Positions 8,861 to 17,934 of a DNA stretch of 64,000 nucleotides are shown one piece after another (within the stretch, counting starts at the first letter, position 1; each line of letters starts with the position of its first letter). Made by a program: the position numbers and the translations under genes. The stretch covers positions 1 to 64,000 of the forward strand of contig JAHBYH010000002.1 in assembly GCA_019636055.1 (NCBI GenBank), in the 5' to 3' direction. The notes under the pieces were generated by a model that worked only from the letters and a program-made list of their open reading frames with translations, made no database searches and was not told where the DNA came from. This DNA comes from Candidatus Paracaedibacteraceae bacterium. GTDB lineage: Bacteria; Pseudomonadota; Alphaproteobacteria; Paracaedibacterales; Paracaedibacteraceae.

Positions 8861-10687
8861 TCACTCAACAGTCACTGACTTAGCCAAATTTCTTGGCTGA
8901 TCAACATCTGTTCCCCGCAATAATGCCGTATAGTACGACAGTAGTTGCATTGGCACTGCATACAAAATCGGTGCGGTGATCAAATGTGTCACTGGCATTT
9001 CAACAATCTGAGTTGGAATTTGATCTTTTTGAATATGCTCCCGGCCAATTCGATCTGTAAAACAAATAGCAATCCCGCCCCGAGCGATAACTTCTTGCAA
9101 ATTCGATAAGGTTTTTACCATCCACTTATCAAATGGCGCCAGAACAATCACCGGCATCAACGCATCAATCAATGCAATCGGGCCATGCTTCATCTCACCG
9201 GCAGCATATCCTTCAGCGTGAATATAGGAGATCTCCTTAAGTTTTAAGGCGCCTTCCATGGCAATGGGGAAACTCGTTCCACGCCCCAAATATAAAGCAT
9301 CCCGAGCAGGTTTCAGCATTTCAGCAACTTGTTGATAGTCAGATTCTTTTTGTAGAATCCCGTATAGTTCATTCGGCAAATTCAAAAGTTGCTGAGTATG
9401 CTCTTTTGCTTCAACTTCACTCAAGACACCGCGTTTAATTGCAGCATCTAGACAAAGGGTTGCAAGGACAGCCAACTGACAGGTAAATGCTTTGGTTGAC
9501 GCGACACCAATTTCAGGACCTGCTTTGGTATGGAACGAATAATCAGCCAAACGATCCATACTACTTTCAGGAACATTAACGACAACTATTGTTGTTTGTT
9601 CCATTTCTTTAGCTTGTTTCATCGCTTCCAAAGTATCGATTGTCTCGCCTGACTGAGAAATAAACAAGGCTGCCCCACCCTTTGGCAACGGCGACTCTCG
9701 GTAACGGAATTCAGATGCGATATCAACTTCAACAGGCAGTTTCGCGATCATTTCAAACCAATACTTAGCAACCGCTGTGGAAAAATAGGATGTACCGCAA
9801 GCAATCATCGTAATTTTTGTGATCGCATTCCAATCCACATCAACCGGAAGTTTTAACTTTTCACTTGTCGGATCAATCAATGATTCTAAAGTTTCTTTAA
9901 CAGCTGTTGGTTGCTCAAAAATTTCCTTTAACATAAAATGGTCATAGCCACCTTTAGTAACTGCATCCGCATTTATGGATATTGTTTTAGCAAGACGTTC
10001 AACAGCTCGATCCTTTTCATCAAAAATTTGAGTTTCCGCAGATGTGATCACAGCATAATCACCTTCTTCAAGGTAACACAATTGTTTCGTCCAAGGCGCT
10101 AAAACTAAAGCATCAGAACCAATGAATGTCTCGCCATCACCAAAACCAATGACCAGGGGACTGCCACGACGGGCAACATAAAGTGTATTCGGTGTGTCTT
10201 TAACCAAAACAGCAAGAGCATAGGCCCCATGAAAATCTTTAAGAGATGCTCTAAATGCTTCTAAAGGCGACATTCCTTGAGATAAATAGTCTGTAATCGT
10301 GTGGGTAATAACTTCTGTATCGGTTTGGCTCGCAAACTTATGCCCTTTTTTAATCAAAGCATCCTTTAAATGGGCATAATTTTCAATGATCCCATTATGA
10401 ACAACAGCAACCTTATCAGAAACATGAGGATGAGCGTTAACTTCACTTGGCACACCGTGAGTTGCCCAACGCGTATGCCCAATCCCTAAATTTCCGGAAA
10501 TTGGAGACGCATCAAAGATAGACTGCAAAGCAACCAGTTTCCCCTGAGCTCGACGCACACATAGCTCACCAGATTCCAAGGTTGCAATCCCAGCTGAATC
10601 ATAACCACGATATTCTAGACGCTTTAGACCATCGATCAAGCGTTGCGCTACAGGTTCTTTACCTAATATTCCTACAATCCCACACAT
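8861..10687 (-). CDS. glmS: Glutamine--fructose-6-phosphate aminotransferase (isomerizing)
   Basis: Makes glucosamine-6-phosphate from fructose-6-phosphate and glutamine, the first step to UDP-GlcNAc for peptidoglycan and LPS. The N-terminal Ntn glutaminase domain starts MCGIVGILG with the catalytic Cys exposed after Met removal. HTRWATHG and the GNLGIGH loop are present. Two SIS sugar-isomerase domains follow from about residue 285 (SQSGETIDT; TSFPIAMEGALKLKEISY), and the end LAKSVTVE is the conserved tail. 608 residues is normal. Ribosome binding site AGGA lies eight bases upstream. The start is directly behind the stop of the regulator remnant (TAAATG) and glmU lies beyond it, so glmU and glmS probably share control. 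No glmS ribozyme-like leader is seen. Confidence 0.98.
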   Translation of the reverse strand: MCGIVGILGKEPVAQRLIDGLKRLEYRGYDSAGIATLESGELCVRRAQGKLVALQSIFDASPISGNLGIGHTRWATHGVPSEVNAHPHVSDKVAVVHNGIIENYAHLKDALIKKGHKFASQTDTEVITHTITDYLSQGMSPLEAFRASLKDFHGAYALAVLVKDTPNTLYVARRGSPLVIGFGDGETFIGSDALVLAPWTKQLCYLEEGDYAVITSAETQIFDEKDRAVERLAKTISINADAVTKGGYDHFMLKEIFEQPTAVKETLESLIDPTSEKLKLPVDVDWNAITKITMIACGTSYFSTAVAKYWFEMIAKLPVEVDIASEFRYRESPLPKGGAALFISQSGETIDTLEAMKQAKEMEQTTIVVVNVPESSMDRLADYSFHTKAGPEIGVASTKAFTCQLAVLATLCLDAAIKRGVLSEVEAKEHTQQLLNLPNELYGILQKESDYQQVAEMLKPARDALYLGRGTSFPIAMEGALKLKEISYIHAEGYAAGEMKHGPIALIDALMPVIVLAPFDKWMVKTLSNLQEVIARGGIAICFTDRIGREHIQKDQIPTQIVEMPVTHLITAPILYAVPMQLLSYYTALLRGTDVDQPRNLAKSVTVE

Positions 10688-11069
10688 TTATTTTTCCTGT
10701 TTCCGGTCCGTATCTATAACGACATATCGGCCATTTTTTAAGGCACCTTCATATCGAATATAGTTACGTTCCTGTAAATCTTTTATATCACGACGCGCTG
10801 TTTTTTCTGTTACATTCCAGTATGTCGCAATATCACGCGCACTTATCTTTTTTACCTTCCAAAATACAGTTTACAAACCATCTTTGTCTATCATTTAATT
10901 CTTCATTTATAGGGACATTTGGCACTAAGAATGTCTCATGTCGTCTAAATATAACTCTAATAACCGACCCTAATTCCCGCCACTCTGGTGTCGGATACCC
11001 CTTATCAAAACAGTATGAGACAACCCGATTGTAGCAGCTTCCCCACTTGTAAGTCCCCCATCCCCAACA
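10688..11069 (-). pseudogene. Decayed C-terminal remnant of a COG2865/AlbA_2-type predicted transcriptional regulator
   Basis: Between glmU and glmS the minus strand encodes two out-of-frame pieces of one protein. The first (about 11069-10835) reads WGSCYNRVVSYCFDKGYPTPEW then a beta strand and VPNVPINEELNDRQRW, ending at TGA. The second, shifted frame (to TAA 10688) reads KISARDIATYWNVTEKTARRD and on through a winged helix. The junction is an A-run (GGTAAAAAAGAT), a typical frameshift spot. The pattern (WGxGxxR.., xGxPxPEW, VPINxxLNxRQxW, then winged HTH) fits the C-terminus of Schlafen/AlbA_2-like regulators. There is no start codon and the N-terminal nucleotide-binding part is absent, so I call it a pseudogene. 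Family assignment is by recalled pattern. Confidence 0.65.
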
Positions 11070-11072
11070 TAG

Positions 11073-12413
11073 CTATCCTTTTGTTTTTTTCAACTCAGCT
11101 GCTGTGGTTCTAAAATTCTTTGCCCAAACAGGTTTATTGGTTTGTTGTTGACGGGCAATTCCCAAAGAATGTTCCGGCACATTATCCGTGATCACACTAC
11201 CAGCCGCGACAATTGCCCCTTCTCCGATGTGAACAGGCGCCACCAAGGATGTGTTGCTTCCAACAAAAGCATCATCACCAACAAATGTGGCAGATTTATT
11301 AAACCCATCATAGTTACACGTAATCGTACCAGCACCAATATTAGCACGCGCCCCGATTTGCGCATTCCCCAAGTAACTCAAATGCTTAACTTTAGCCTTT
11401 GCGCCTAAAGTCGTATCTTTAATTTCAACGAAGTTACCAACCGCCGCTTGCTCCCCAATGACTGCCCCAACACGCAAGTGAGCAAAAGGCCCAACACTCG
11501 CCCCTGCATTTACCGCGCAACGTTCCATGTGGCAAAATGGCAAAACCGTCACTTCATTGCCAACAATAACCCCAGGTCCAAATGTTACATGCGGATGAAT
11601 AATCGTATCCTTACCCACAATCGTATCGTGGGAAAAATAGACCGTATCCGGATCTAATAAAGTAACACCACTCAACATCATCCGTTGACGCCAACGTTTT
11701 TGCATGATTTGTTCTGCTTGTGCTAATTCTACTCGGTTATTAACACCATTAAGGGTTTCGGGTGCCGGTGTTTCAACATAACGCGCCGTAAACCCATTTT
11801 TCTGACTCAAGCTGATACAATCCGTCAAATACAACTCACCAGCCGCATTATCCGCAGATAATTGCGGGATCAACTGACTTAAAATTTTAACCGGTGCTAA
11901 ATAAACACCCGCATTACATAGATTGATCTCGCGTTGTTCCTGTGTCGCATCTTTGTACTCCACTATCTGACTAACCACATCATCTTGAGTGATGAGTCGA
12001 CCATATTGACGCGGGTCGTCCACGCGCATGGCCAAAACAAGCAAGTCATCCGGACAATTCTGACGTTTCTCAAAAAGAGGTTGTAATGTCTCAAACTCAA
12101 TTAAGGGAACGTCGCCACTCAAGATCAATACATCTTGAGAATCATCCGTAATAGCCCTTAGAGCAACGCGCACAGCATCACCCGTTCCTTGCGGATTTTC
12201 TTGGACAACAACATCAATTGCGCGACCTGATTTTAGTTTTTCTTGATCCAAATAAGGAGAGGCAACCACGACAACTTTATCCATCTGCATGGTTTGCGCC
12301 AAATCAATCACATGATGAACCATGGCCTTGCCCCCCAGTGGGTGCAAAACTTTCGGCAAACTAGAGTTCATCCGGGTTCCCATACCCGCTGCAAGAATAA
12401 TCGCTGTTGTCAT
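11073..12413 (-). CDS. glmU: Bifunctional UDP-N-acetylglucosamine pyrophosphorylase / glucosamine-1-phosphate N-acetyltransferase
   Basis: Catalyses the last two steps to UDP-GlcNAc: acetylation of GlcN-1-P and uridylylation. The N-terminal nucleotidyltransferase domain begins with the signature LAAGMGTRMNSSLPKVLHPL (from residue 7), and the C-terminal half is a left-handed beta-helix of hexapeptide repeats with KHLSYLGNAQIG and NIGAGTITCNYDG. 446 residues is normal. A palindrome sits within its promoter. The gene precedes glmS with only the regulator remnant between, matching the common glmU-glmS arrangement. Confidence 0.97.
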   Translation of the reverse strand: MTTAIILAAGMGTRMNSSLPKVLHPLGGKAMVHHVIDLAQTMQMDKVVVVASPYLDQEKLKSGRAIDVVVQENPQGTGDAVRVALRAITDDSQDVLILSGDVPLIEFETLQPLFEKRQNCPDDLLVLAMRVDDPRQYGRLITQDDVVSQIVEYKDATQEQREINLCNAGVYLAPVKILSQLIPQLSADNAAGELYLTDCISLSQKNGFTARYVETPAPETLNGVNNRVELAQAEQIMQKRWRQRMMLSGVTLLDPDTVYFSHDTIVGKDTIIHPHVTFGPGVIVGNEVTVLPFCHMERCAVNAGASVGPFAHLRVGAVIGEQAAVGNFVEIKDTTLGAKAKVKHLSYLGNAQIGARANIGAGTITCNYDGFNKSATFVGDDAFVGSNTSLVAPVHIGEGAIVAAGSVITDNVPEHSLGIARQQQTNKPVWAKNFRTTAAELKKTKG

Positions 12414-12450
12414 ATTAATCCCAATGTTTTGTGACTTAATTTATATATAG

Positions 12451-12479
12451 CATATAGGTATACCTATCGCATCTGTCAA
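12451..12479 (-). promoter_or_regulatory. glmU promoter with a 14-bp perfect palindrome overlapping it
   Basis: On the minus strand TTGACA (12479-12474), a 17-base spacer and TATATG (12456-12451) form a good sigma-70 promoter. ATAGGTATACCTAT (12454-12467) is a perfect palindrome covering the -10 edge and most of the spacer, the classic position for a repressor operator. The binding protein is unknown. Confidence 0.6.
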
Positions 12480-12497
12480 AATGTTACGATTCTTTTC

Positions 12498-12547
12498 AAA
12501 AAAAATATCCATGCAAATCGTGATATCAAGTCATGATTAACATGGAT
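12498..12547 (-). terminator. Rho-independent terminator of clpB
   Basis: On the minus strand ATCCATG (12547-12541) pairs with CATGGAT (12513-12507), with further imperfect pairing (AATC/GATT) inside the long loop, followed by a run of eight T. It lies about 40 bases after the clpB stop. Confidence 0.6.
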
Positions 12548-12587
12548 AAAATCAATCAAACCAAGAAGAACAAAGCACGGACCCGTT

Positions 12588-15152
12588 TTACGTCAGCACC
12601 AGTTCCCCATCCTTTTCAGTGAAAGCAACCGTTTGTCCGTCCTTAATGTCACCGTTTAAAATCTTAAGAGCAAGCGGGTCTTGAAGGTTACGTTGGATCA
12701 CACGCTTAAGAGGGCGCGCCCCATAAACAGGATCATATCCGGCCTCAGCCAACCATGCTAAGGCTTTGGCATCGAGGACTAACTCAATCTTACGATCCGC
12801 CAAGCGTTTAGCCAGCTGAGCAATCTGAATTGTGACAATGTGTGTCATATTCGCTCGGCTCAGGCGATGAAAAATAAGGATCTCATCAAGGCGATTAAGG
12901 AACTCTGGCCTAAAGGCATTGCGGACAACCCCCATGACTTGATCGCGCATCAGCGGTGTCACGTCAGACCCCGAATCCGCCGCCAAAAATTCAGCTCCCA
13001 AATTTGATGTCAGGATAATAACCGTATTGCGAAAATCGACGGTACGTCCTTGGCTGTCAGTTAATCGTCCTTCATCCAAGACTTGAAGCAGCACATTAAA
13101 CACATCCGGGTGCGCTTTTTCAACTTCATCAAACAAGACCACCTGATACGGGCGACGACGAACTGCCTCAGTCAGTGCACCACCTTGCTCATACCCAACA
13201 TATCCGGGAGGTGCGCCAATCAATCGTGCAACCGAATGTTTTTCCATATATTCAGACATATCGATACGCACCATATGGGTTTCATCATCGAATAAGAACT
13301 CAGCCAAAGCCTTTGTCAGCTCAGTCTTACCGACACCCGTCGGACCTAGGAACAAGAACGATCCAAGCGGACGATTCGGATCTTGCAAACCAGCCCGCGA
13401 ACGTCGAACAGACTGGGCAACCGCTTTCACAGCTTCATCTTGCCCAATGACACGCTTGCCCAAATTTTCTTCCATATGAACCAACTTGTCATTTTCGCCC
13501 GTCAGCATTTTCTCAACAGGAATCCCCGTCCACCGTTCAACGACTGCTGCAATATCTTGATCACTCACTTCTTCGCGCAAGGATTTTTTACCCCCTTCTT
13601 TAGCCAAATCAGCCAATTCCTTTTCAAGATTTGGGATTAAGCCATAGGTAATTTCACCAGCCCGAGTCAAATCTCCTCGGCGTTGTGCCACCTCTAGTTC
13701 CGAGCGCAAAGTATCTAATTGTTCCTTCAGTTTATGCGCATCATTAATCTTGCTCTTTTCAGCGCGCCATTTCCGAGTCAGTTCATCAGATCGCTCTTCT
13801 AAATCTGCGAGCTCTTTCTCAAGCTTTAAAAGACGATCTTTAGAGCCCTCATCATCTTCTTTTTTCAGGGCTTCACGTTCAATCTTAAGTTGAATAATTC
13901 GGCGATCAAGCTCATCAATATCTTCAGGTTTTGAATCCACAGCCATACGAACACGGCTAGCAGCTTCGTCCATCAAGTCGATTGCTTTATCCGGCAAGAA
14001 TCGATCACTAATATAGCGATTCGATAAGGTACAAGCCGCAACAATCGCATTATCACTAATCCGGACGCCGTGGTGGATCTCATATTTTTCTTTCAAGCCC
14101 CGTAAAATCGAAATTGTGTCTTCAACTGTCGGTTCTTCAACAAACACAGGTTGAAAACGCCGCGCCAGAGCTGCATCTTTTTCAATATATTGGCGATATT
14201 CATCGAGCGTTGTCGCCCCAACACAATGCAGTTCCCCGCGTGCCAAAGCAGGCTTAAGCATATTGGACGCATCCATGGCGCCATCGGCCTTTCCCGCCCC
14301 AACAAGGGTATGCAATTCATCGATAAACAGAACAATATCGCCGGAAGCATGAGCAATTTCATTTAAAACAGCCTTCAAGCGTTCTTCAAATTCACCGCGA
14401 TATTTAGCCCCTGCAATCAACGCTCCCAAATCCAACGACATCAGACGCGTATCTTTCAAGGCCTCGGGCACATCGCCATTAACAATACGAAGAGCCAACC
14501 CTTCGGCAATAGCAGTTTTTCCAACACCAGGCTCACCAATCAAAACAGGATTGTTTTTAGTACGACGCGATAGGACTTGAATCGTACGGCGAATTTCTTC
14601 ATCCCGACCAATGACCGGATCTAATTTACCTTCACGTGCCACGGCTGTTAAGTCTTTGGCATAGCGATTTAGAGCATCAAATGTATCTTCGGCATTCTGC
14701 GAATCCGCCGTTCGGCCTTTGCGGACAAAAGCAATTGCTTCACTCAATTTTGCTGCCGTTAGTCCTGCTGATTCTGCAAGTTTTTTAGTCGGATCAACCG
14801 AACAAAGCCCAAGAAACAGCATTTCTGCCGTCACAAATTGGTCCTTCATTTTAGTCGCCGCTTGCTCAGCTACATCCATAACTTTGGCAAACTCTTGACT
14901 CAGGTAAACACCACCCGCACCTGAACCGGAAACTTTTGCAATTTTGGCAAGTTCAGCTTCAGTTACAGCATGAAGTTTCTTTGCATCTCCACCAGCTTGG
15001 GCGGTTAGTTTTGCAGCCACCCCTTCTGGATCATCCAATAAAATTTTCAGTAAATGAAACGGGGTGAGTTGTTGGTGCCCTTCGCGAACTGCCAGCATTT
15101 GTGCCGACTGAATCATCCCTTGGGCTCGTTGAGTTAAGCGATCTTGATTCAT
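12588..15152 (-). CDS. clpB: ATP-dependent disaggregase ClpB
   Basis: Hexameric AAA+ chaperone that, with DnaK/DnaJ/GrpE, pulls proteins out of aggregates. Domains in order: Clp_N double repeat (1-150), AAA1 with Walker A GEPGVGKT near 207-214, a coiled-coil middle domain (about 410-525) typical of ClpB, AAA2 with GPTGVGKT near 604-611, and the C-terminal D2-small domain. Length (about 854) is normal. The gene begins ATG ATG; the second ATG (15152) is better spaced from GGAGG, while 15155 would add one Met. A TATAAT element lies just upstream on the minus strand (near 15179-15184). ftsA is upstream on the same strand. Confidence 0.97.
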   Translation of the reverse strand: MNQDRLTQRAQGMIQSAQMLAVREGHQQLTPFHLLKILLDDPEGVAAKLTAQAGGDAKKLHAVTEAELAKIAKVSGSGAGGVYLSQEFAKVMDVAEQAATKMKDQFVTAEMLFLGLCSVDPTKKLAESAGLTAAKLSEAIAFVRKGRTADSQNAEDTFDALNRYAKDLTAVAREGKLDPVIGRDEEIRRTIQVLSRRTKNNPVLIGEPGVGKTAIAEGLALRIVNGDVPEALKDTRLMSLDLGALIAGAKYRGEFEERLKAVLNEIAHASGDIVLFIDELHTLVGAGKADGAMDASNMLKPALARGELHCVGATTLDEYRQYIEKDAALARRFQPVFVEEPTVEDTISILRGLKEKYEIHHGVRISDNAIVAACTLSNRYISDRFLPDKAIDLMDEAASRVRMAVDSKPEDIDELDRRIIQLKIEREALKKEDDEGSKDRLLKLEKELADLEERSDELTRKWRAEKSKINDAHKLKEQLDTLRSELEVAQRRGDLTRAGEITYGLIPNLEKELADLAKEGGKKSLREEVSDQDIAAVVERWTGIPVEKMLTGENDKLVHMEENLGKRVIGQDEAVKAVAQSVRRSRAGLQDPNRPLGSFLFLGPTGVGKTELTKALAEFLFDDETHMVRIDMSEYMEKHSVARLIGAPPGYVGYEQGGALTEAVRRRPYQVVLFDEVEKAHPDVFNVLLQVLDEGRLTDSQGRTVDFRNTVIILTSNLGAEFLAADSGSDVTPLMRDQVMGVVRNAFRPEFLNRLDEILIFHRLSRANMTHIVTIQIAQLAKRLADRKIELVLDAKALAWLAEAGYDPVYGARPLKRVIQRNLQDPLALKILNGDIKDGQTVAFTEKDGELVLT

Positions 15153-15222
15153 CATATAACCTCCGGGTTTTATTGGTTACATTATAACAGATTTTTAAAC
15201 CAGACAGAGAAAGATATTTTAC

Positions 15223-16497
15223 TCAAAAATTCTCGCGGATCCAACCAACAACACGTTGAACCATATTGTCTGCTGGCGCAGGCTTAGCCAAGACGGCATG
15301 GTCTTCACTGAGAAAATCGCGCATGGCAAATTTAAGTAACCCACCACATACAGCAAAAGACGGCGTTGAGACAAAATCACCACCACCATTAAATCCGATA
15401 GGCGATCCAACACGAATTTGCTTTTGCCACTTTTGCGCAGCAAGCTCGCGGATACCGGGCAATTGACTGGCCCCACCCGTCAGGACAATGCGTTGCCCCA
15501 CGATACGATCCATCCCTGAATGTTGTAATCGTTTCCAAACAAGATCAAGGGTTTCCTCGGCACGAGCTTTAATAATATACACCAACAAAGACTTAGGGAC
15601 CTGATGAGTTGCTGTTATATTACCCTCACCCAATTGTGGGACAATAATACTCTCGCGCTCATCGGATGAAGATGTAATCGTCGTGCCATATAATGTCTTT
15701 AGACGTTCAGCCTGTGATAACGGCGTTGATAATCCACGGGCAATATCGCTCGTGATATGCCCCCCACCAACAGGAATACTATCCACATGAACCAATGCAC
15801 CGTCTAAAAACGAAGCAATTGTACTGCTAGCACCGCCAAGATCAATCACAGTTACGCCTAAGGCTTGCTCATCGTCGTCAAGAGTAGACAATCCAGCAGC
15901 ATAAGGAGCGACGACAAATCCAGCAACACCTAAATGACATCGTTCAATACAATTTGTAATATTCTGCATAACTCCATTAGCAATGGATACGATATGCAGA
16001 CTTGCTATAAGTTTCTTACCCAATAGGCCCCGCGGATCCCGAATTCCGAACTCATTATCCAACGCATAGGTTACAGGTAAAACATGGATAATCTGGGCGT
16101 TTTCTTTAACAAAGGCTTGGCGCCCCATGGCCAGCAATTGACGAATATGGTTATCATCAACTGGCGAATTCCCAAGAGCCAACTCGACATCCAAAGTATG
16201 AGAACGCGCACTCGCTGCAGAAATACTGACATAAACTTCATCGATGGTCTCACGGGCCATTTGCTCAGCCGTGTGAACCGCATTCAGGATCGAATCCTCC
16301 AAAGACTCAAGATCCGTCACAACACCATTTCGTATACCTTGTGATAACTGATGCCCAACACCAACGACACGCAAACCATCACCGCTAGCACGCTCATCAA
16401 CGCGCGCAATAGCACAGCATATTTTATTACTCCCTAAATCCAGAGAAGCAAAAACATCCCGTCGTCGTTTATGTGTTTTTTTAAAAAAAAGTGTCAT
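15223..16497 (-). CDS. ftsA: Cell division protein FtsA
   Basis: Actin-like ATPase that tethers FtsZ to the membrane and recruits the divisome. The opening FASLDLGSNKICCAIARV is the phosphate-1 motif of the actin fold; VTVIDLGGASSTIA (phosphate 2) and VLTGGASQLPGI (adenosine motif) follow. The 1C domain lies between. The last residues VQRVVGWIRENF form the amphipathic membrane-targeting helix. 424 residues is normal. It is not followed by ftsZ; clpB lies 70 bases downstream, so the usual division cluster is broken here. No strong ribosome binding site is seen before ATG 16497. Confidence 0.95.
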   Translation of the reverse strand: MTLFFKKTHKRRRDVFASLDLGSNKICCAIARVDERASGDGLRVVGVGHQLSQGIRNGVVTDLESLEDSILNAVHTAEQMARETIDEVYVSISAASARSHTLDVELALGNSPVDDNHIRQLLAMGRQAFVKENAQIIHVLPVTYALDNEFGIRDPRGLLGKKLIASLHIVSIANGVMQNITNCIERCHLGVAGFVVAPYAAGLSTLDDDEQALGVTVIDLGGASSTIASFLDGALVHVDSIPVGGGHITSDIARGLSTPLSQAERLKTLYGTTITSSSDERESIIVPQLGEGNITATHQVPKSLLVYIIKARAEETLDLVWKRLQHSGMDRIVGQRIVLTGGASQLPGIRELAAQKWQKQIRVGSPIGFNGGGDFVSTPSFAVCGGLLKFAMRDFLSEDHAVLAKPAPADNMVQRVVGWIRENF

Positions 16498-16574
16498 AGT
16501 TATATTCTACACAAAATGACAAACTTTACACAGAAGAAAGTGATTAAGGAATTCATCAAAATCCACATAATTAT

Positions 16575-16603
16575 TTGACACCCTAGTGACCTCATGCTTG
16601 AAT
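16575..16603 (+). promoter_or_regulatory. Candidate sigma-70 promoter for the 2H phosphoesterase-like gene
   Basis: TTGACA at 16575-16580, a 17-base spacer and TTGAAT at 16598-16603, with the start codon 36 bases beyond. The -35 is perfect and the -10 is weak (4 of 6). Confidence 0.4.
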
Positions 16604-16638
16604 TTTTATAGAGCTCAATCCAAGATAACATATTTGTT

Positions 16639-17184
16639 ATGTCCATGCCTTACCTGCCGTCAGAGGATAATGACAGAATTGTCATAGAAGCCATGATCCA
16701 CCACGATTGCGCCCATCTTATCTTTCAAAGCTTGATTGATGGCACACCGCTCACTAAAATTAAATCACCGGAAACATACCATATAACCCTAGGGTTTATC
16801 CACTCTATTCACAAGTCCGAAACGTCAGAGCTAAAAAGTTTCCTACAGATGTTTATCGATCAATATATTAACCCTGTCGACTTACAACAAACGATTTGTC
16901 GTGCCGGTCAATTTCAGGATAACAATGCCGTTGTTTTGTTTTTTCAAAACCCGATAAGCCTAAGACTCCTATCGAAAACAATTCACAAACATCTTTTAAA
17001 ATTCAATGGTATTAATCCCTATGACTTTAGTCGTCATAGTCAACCTCAGAACTACAGGCCGCACATGACAATTGGGGACGGGAACCGGCGCAGCGTCATC
17101 ATAATCAATGATCGGATCCGAACATCAAATACCCCACACATCATCATGTCAAGCGAAATTCAAGCCCGCATTATTCCGCGCTAG
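16639..17184 (+). CDS. Putative 2H phosphoesterase / 2'-5' RNA ligase-like protein
   Basis: The protein of 181 residues has the two H-x-T motifs of the 2H superfamily: HIT in YHITLGF (48-50) and HMT in YRPHMTIG (142-144), spaced as in RNA ligase ThpR/LigT and cyclic-phosphodiesterase relatives. These enzymes act on 2',3'-cyclic or 2'-5' linked nucleotides. The substrate cannot be read from the sequence. No signal peptide or membrane segment. Its 3' end overlaps the convergent DUF4167 gene by 14 bases. Overall similarity beyond the motifs looks low, so a divergent or lineage-specific member is likely. Confidence 0.75.
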   Translation: MSMPYLPSEDNDRIVIEAMIHHDCAHLIFQSLIDGTPLTKIKSPETYHITLGFIHSIHKSETSELKSFLQMFIDQYINPVDLQQTICRAGQFQDNNAVVLFFQNPISLRLLSKTIHKHLLKFNGINPYDFSRHSQPQNYRPHMTIGDGNRRSVIIINDRIRTSNTPHIIMSSEIQARIIPR

Positions 17185-17659
17185 AGTCCCCTTGCACAGG
17201 AGCAGCATCCACTTTATTAACACGAGGTTTACGATTTTGTCGACGTGGCGGTGTTTTAACAACTTCTGGCTCAGATGCACTTTCAATAATAACTTCAGAT
17301 ACCTGTTGATCAGAGACTCGGTCAACACCTGTTGATTCACTGATAGCAGTTTCTTTTTCAGCCTGAGATTCCTGTTGCTGAATCTGCTGCGCTCGTTGTT
17401 GTTCTTTATACTCATTGAGAATGCGCAAATAATGGTCAGCATGCTGATAAAAAAATTCCGCCTGAACACGATCCCCGGACGACAAAGCATCCTTAGCTTG
17501 ATTCATATAACGTTCATAATTCTGCGAAGCAACGCCATACCTTGGCCTAGATTCGGGGCGTTCATAAACACCAGAGCCGTGAGATCGACTATTATTAGAA
17601 TGACCATTGTTATTATTACGACGTGGTGCCGATCCACGAGATCGATTTCTTCTTAACAT
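17171..17659 (-). CDS. DUF4167 domain protein, alphaproteobacterial, RNA-binding-like
   Basis: A 162-residue protein. The first 45 residues are basic and Asn/Arg/Ser-rich (RRNRSRGSAPRRNNNN). The conserved core is near 48-85: YERYMNQAKDALSSGDRVQA then an EFFYQHADHYLRIL helix, typical of DUF4167, a family found almost only in Alphaproteobacteria. The C-terminal third is acidic, Gln-rich and low-complexity, with a final basic patch (RRQNRKPRVNK). Function is unknown; RNA association has been suggested from its basic ends. In many alphaproteobacteria it sits beside prmC; here an autotransporter and a small lipoprotein gene, on the other strand, lie in between. Confidence 0.85.
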   Translation of the reverse strand: MLRRNRSRGSAPRRNNNNGHSNNSRSHGSGVYERPESRPRYGVASQNYERYMNQAKDALSSGDRVQAEFFYQHADHYLRILNEYKEQQRAQQIQQQESQAEKETAISESTGVDRVSDQQVSEVIIESASEPEVVKTPPRRQNRKPRVNKVDAAPVQGDSSAE

Positions 17660-17934
17660 TAAAAATACCTAATTAATTTGAAAACATTACGCCGAGAGAC
17701 GAGCATCATAACCCGAGAACTGATCTCAATCGGCCATAGCTTTACATAAGCTTATGATTATCGTAGCAAGACTTATCCATAATTGCCAAGTATTATTTAT
17801 ACCTCTCAAAAAAATAACAAAACACAAAAAAAGATCTCTAAACCAAAAATTAACCTTTAATCAATTAGTTCACAGAGCAGCAAAAAAAATTCAATAATTA
17901 AGAATGGTTCATTTAAAATTATAGTGATTAGTTT

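Noticed and set aside
10688-10820. glmS ribozyme in the glmS leader
   Set aside because: The leader is the end of a protein remnant, only a few bases separate it from the start, and no ribozyme core is seen.
10822-11034. Plus-strand frame of 70 codons between glmS and glmU
   Set aside because: The minus strand here has a recognisable regulator remnant with a winged helix; the plus frame has no support.
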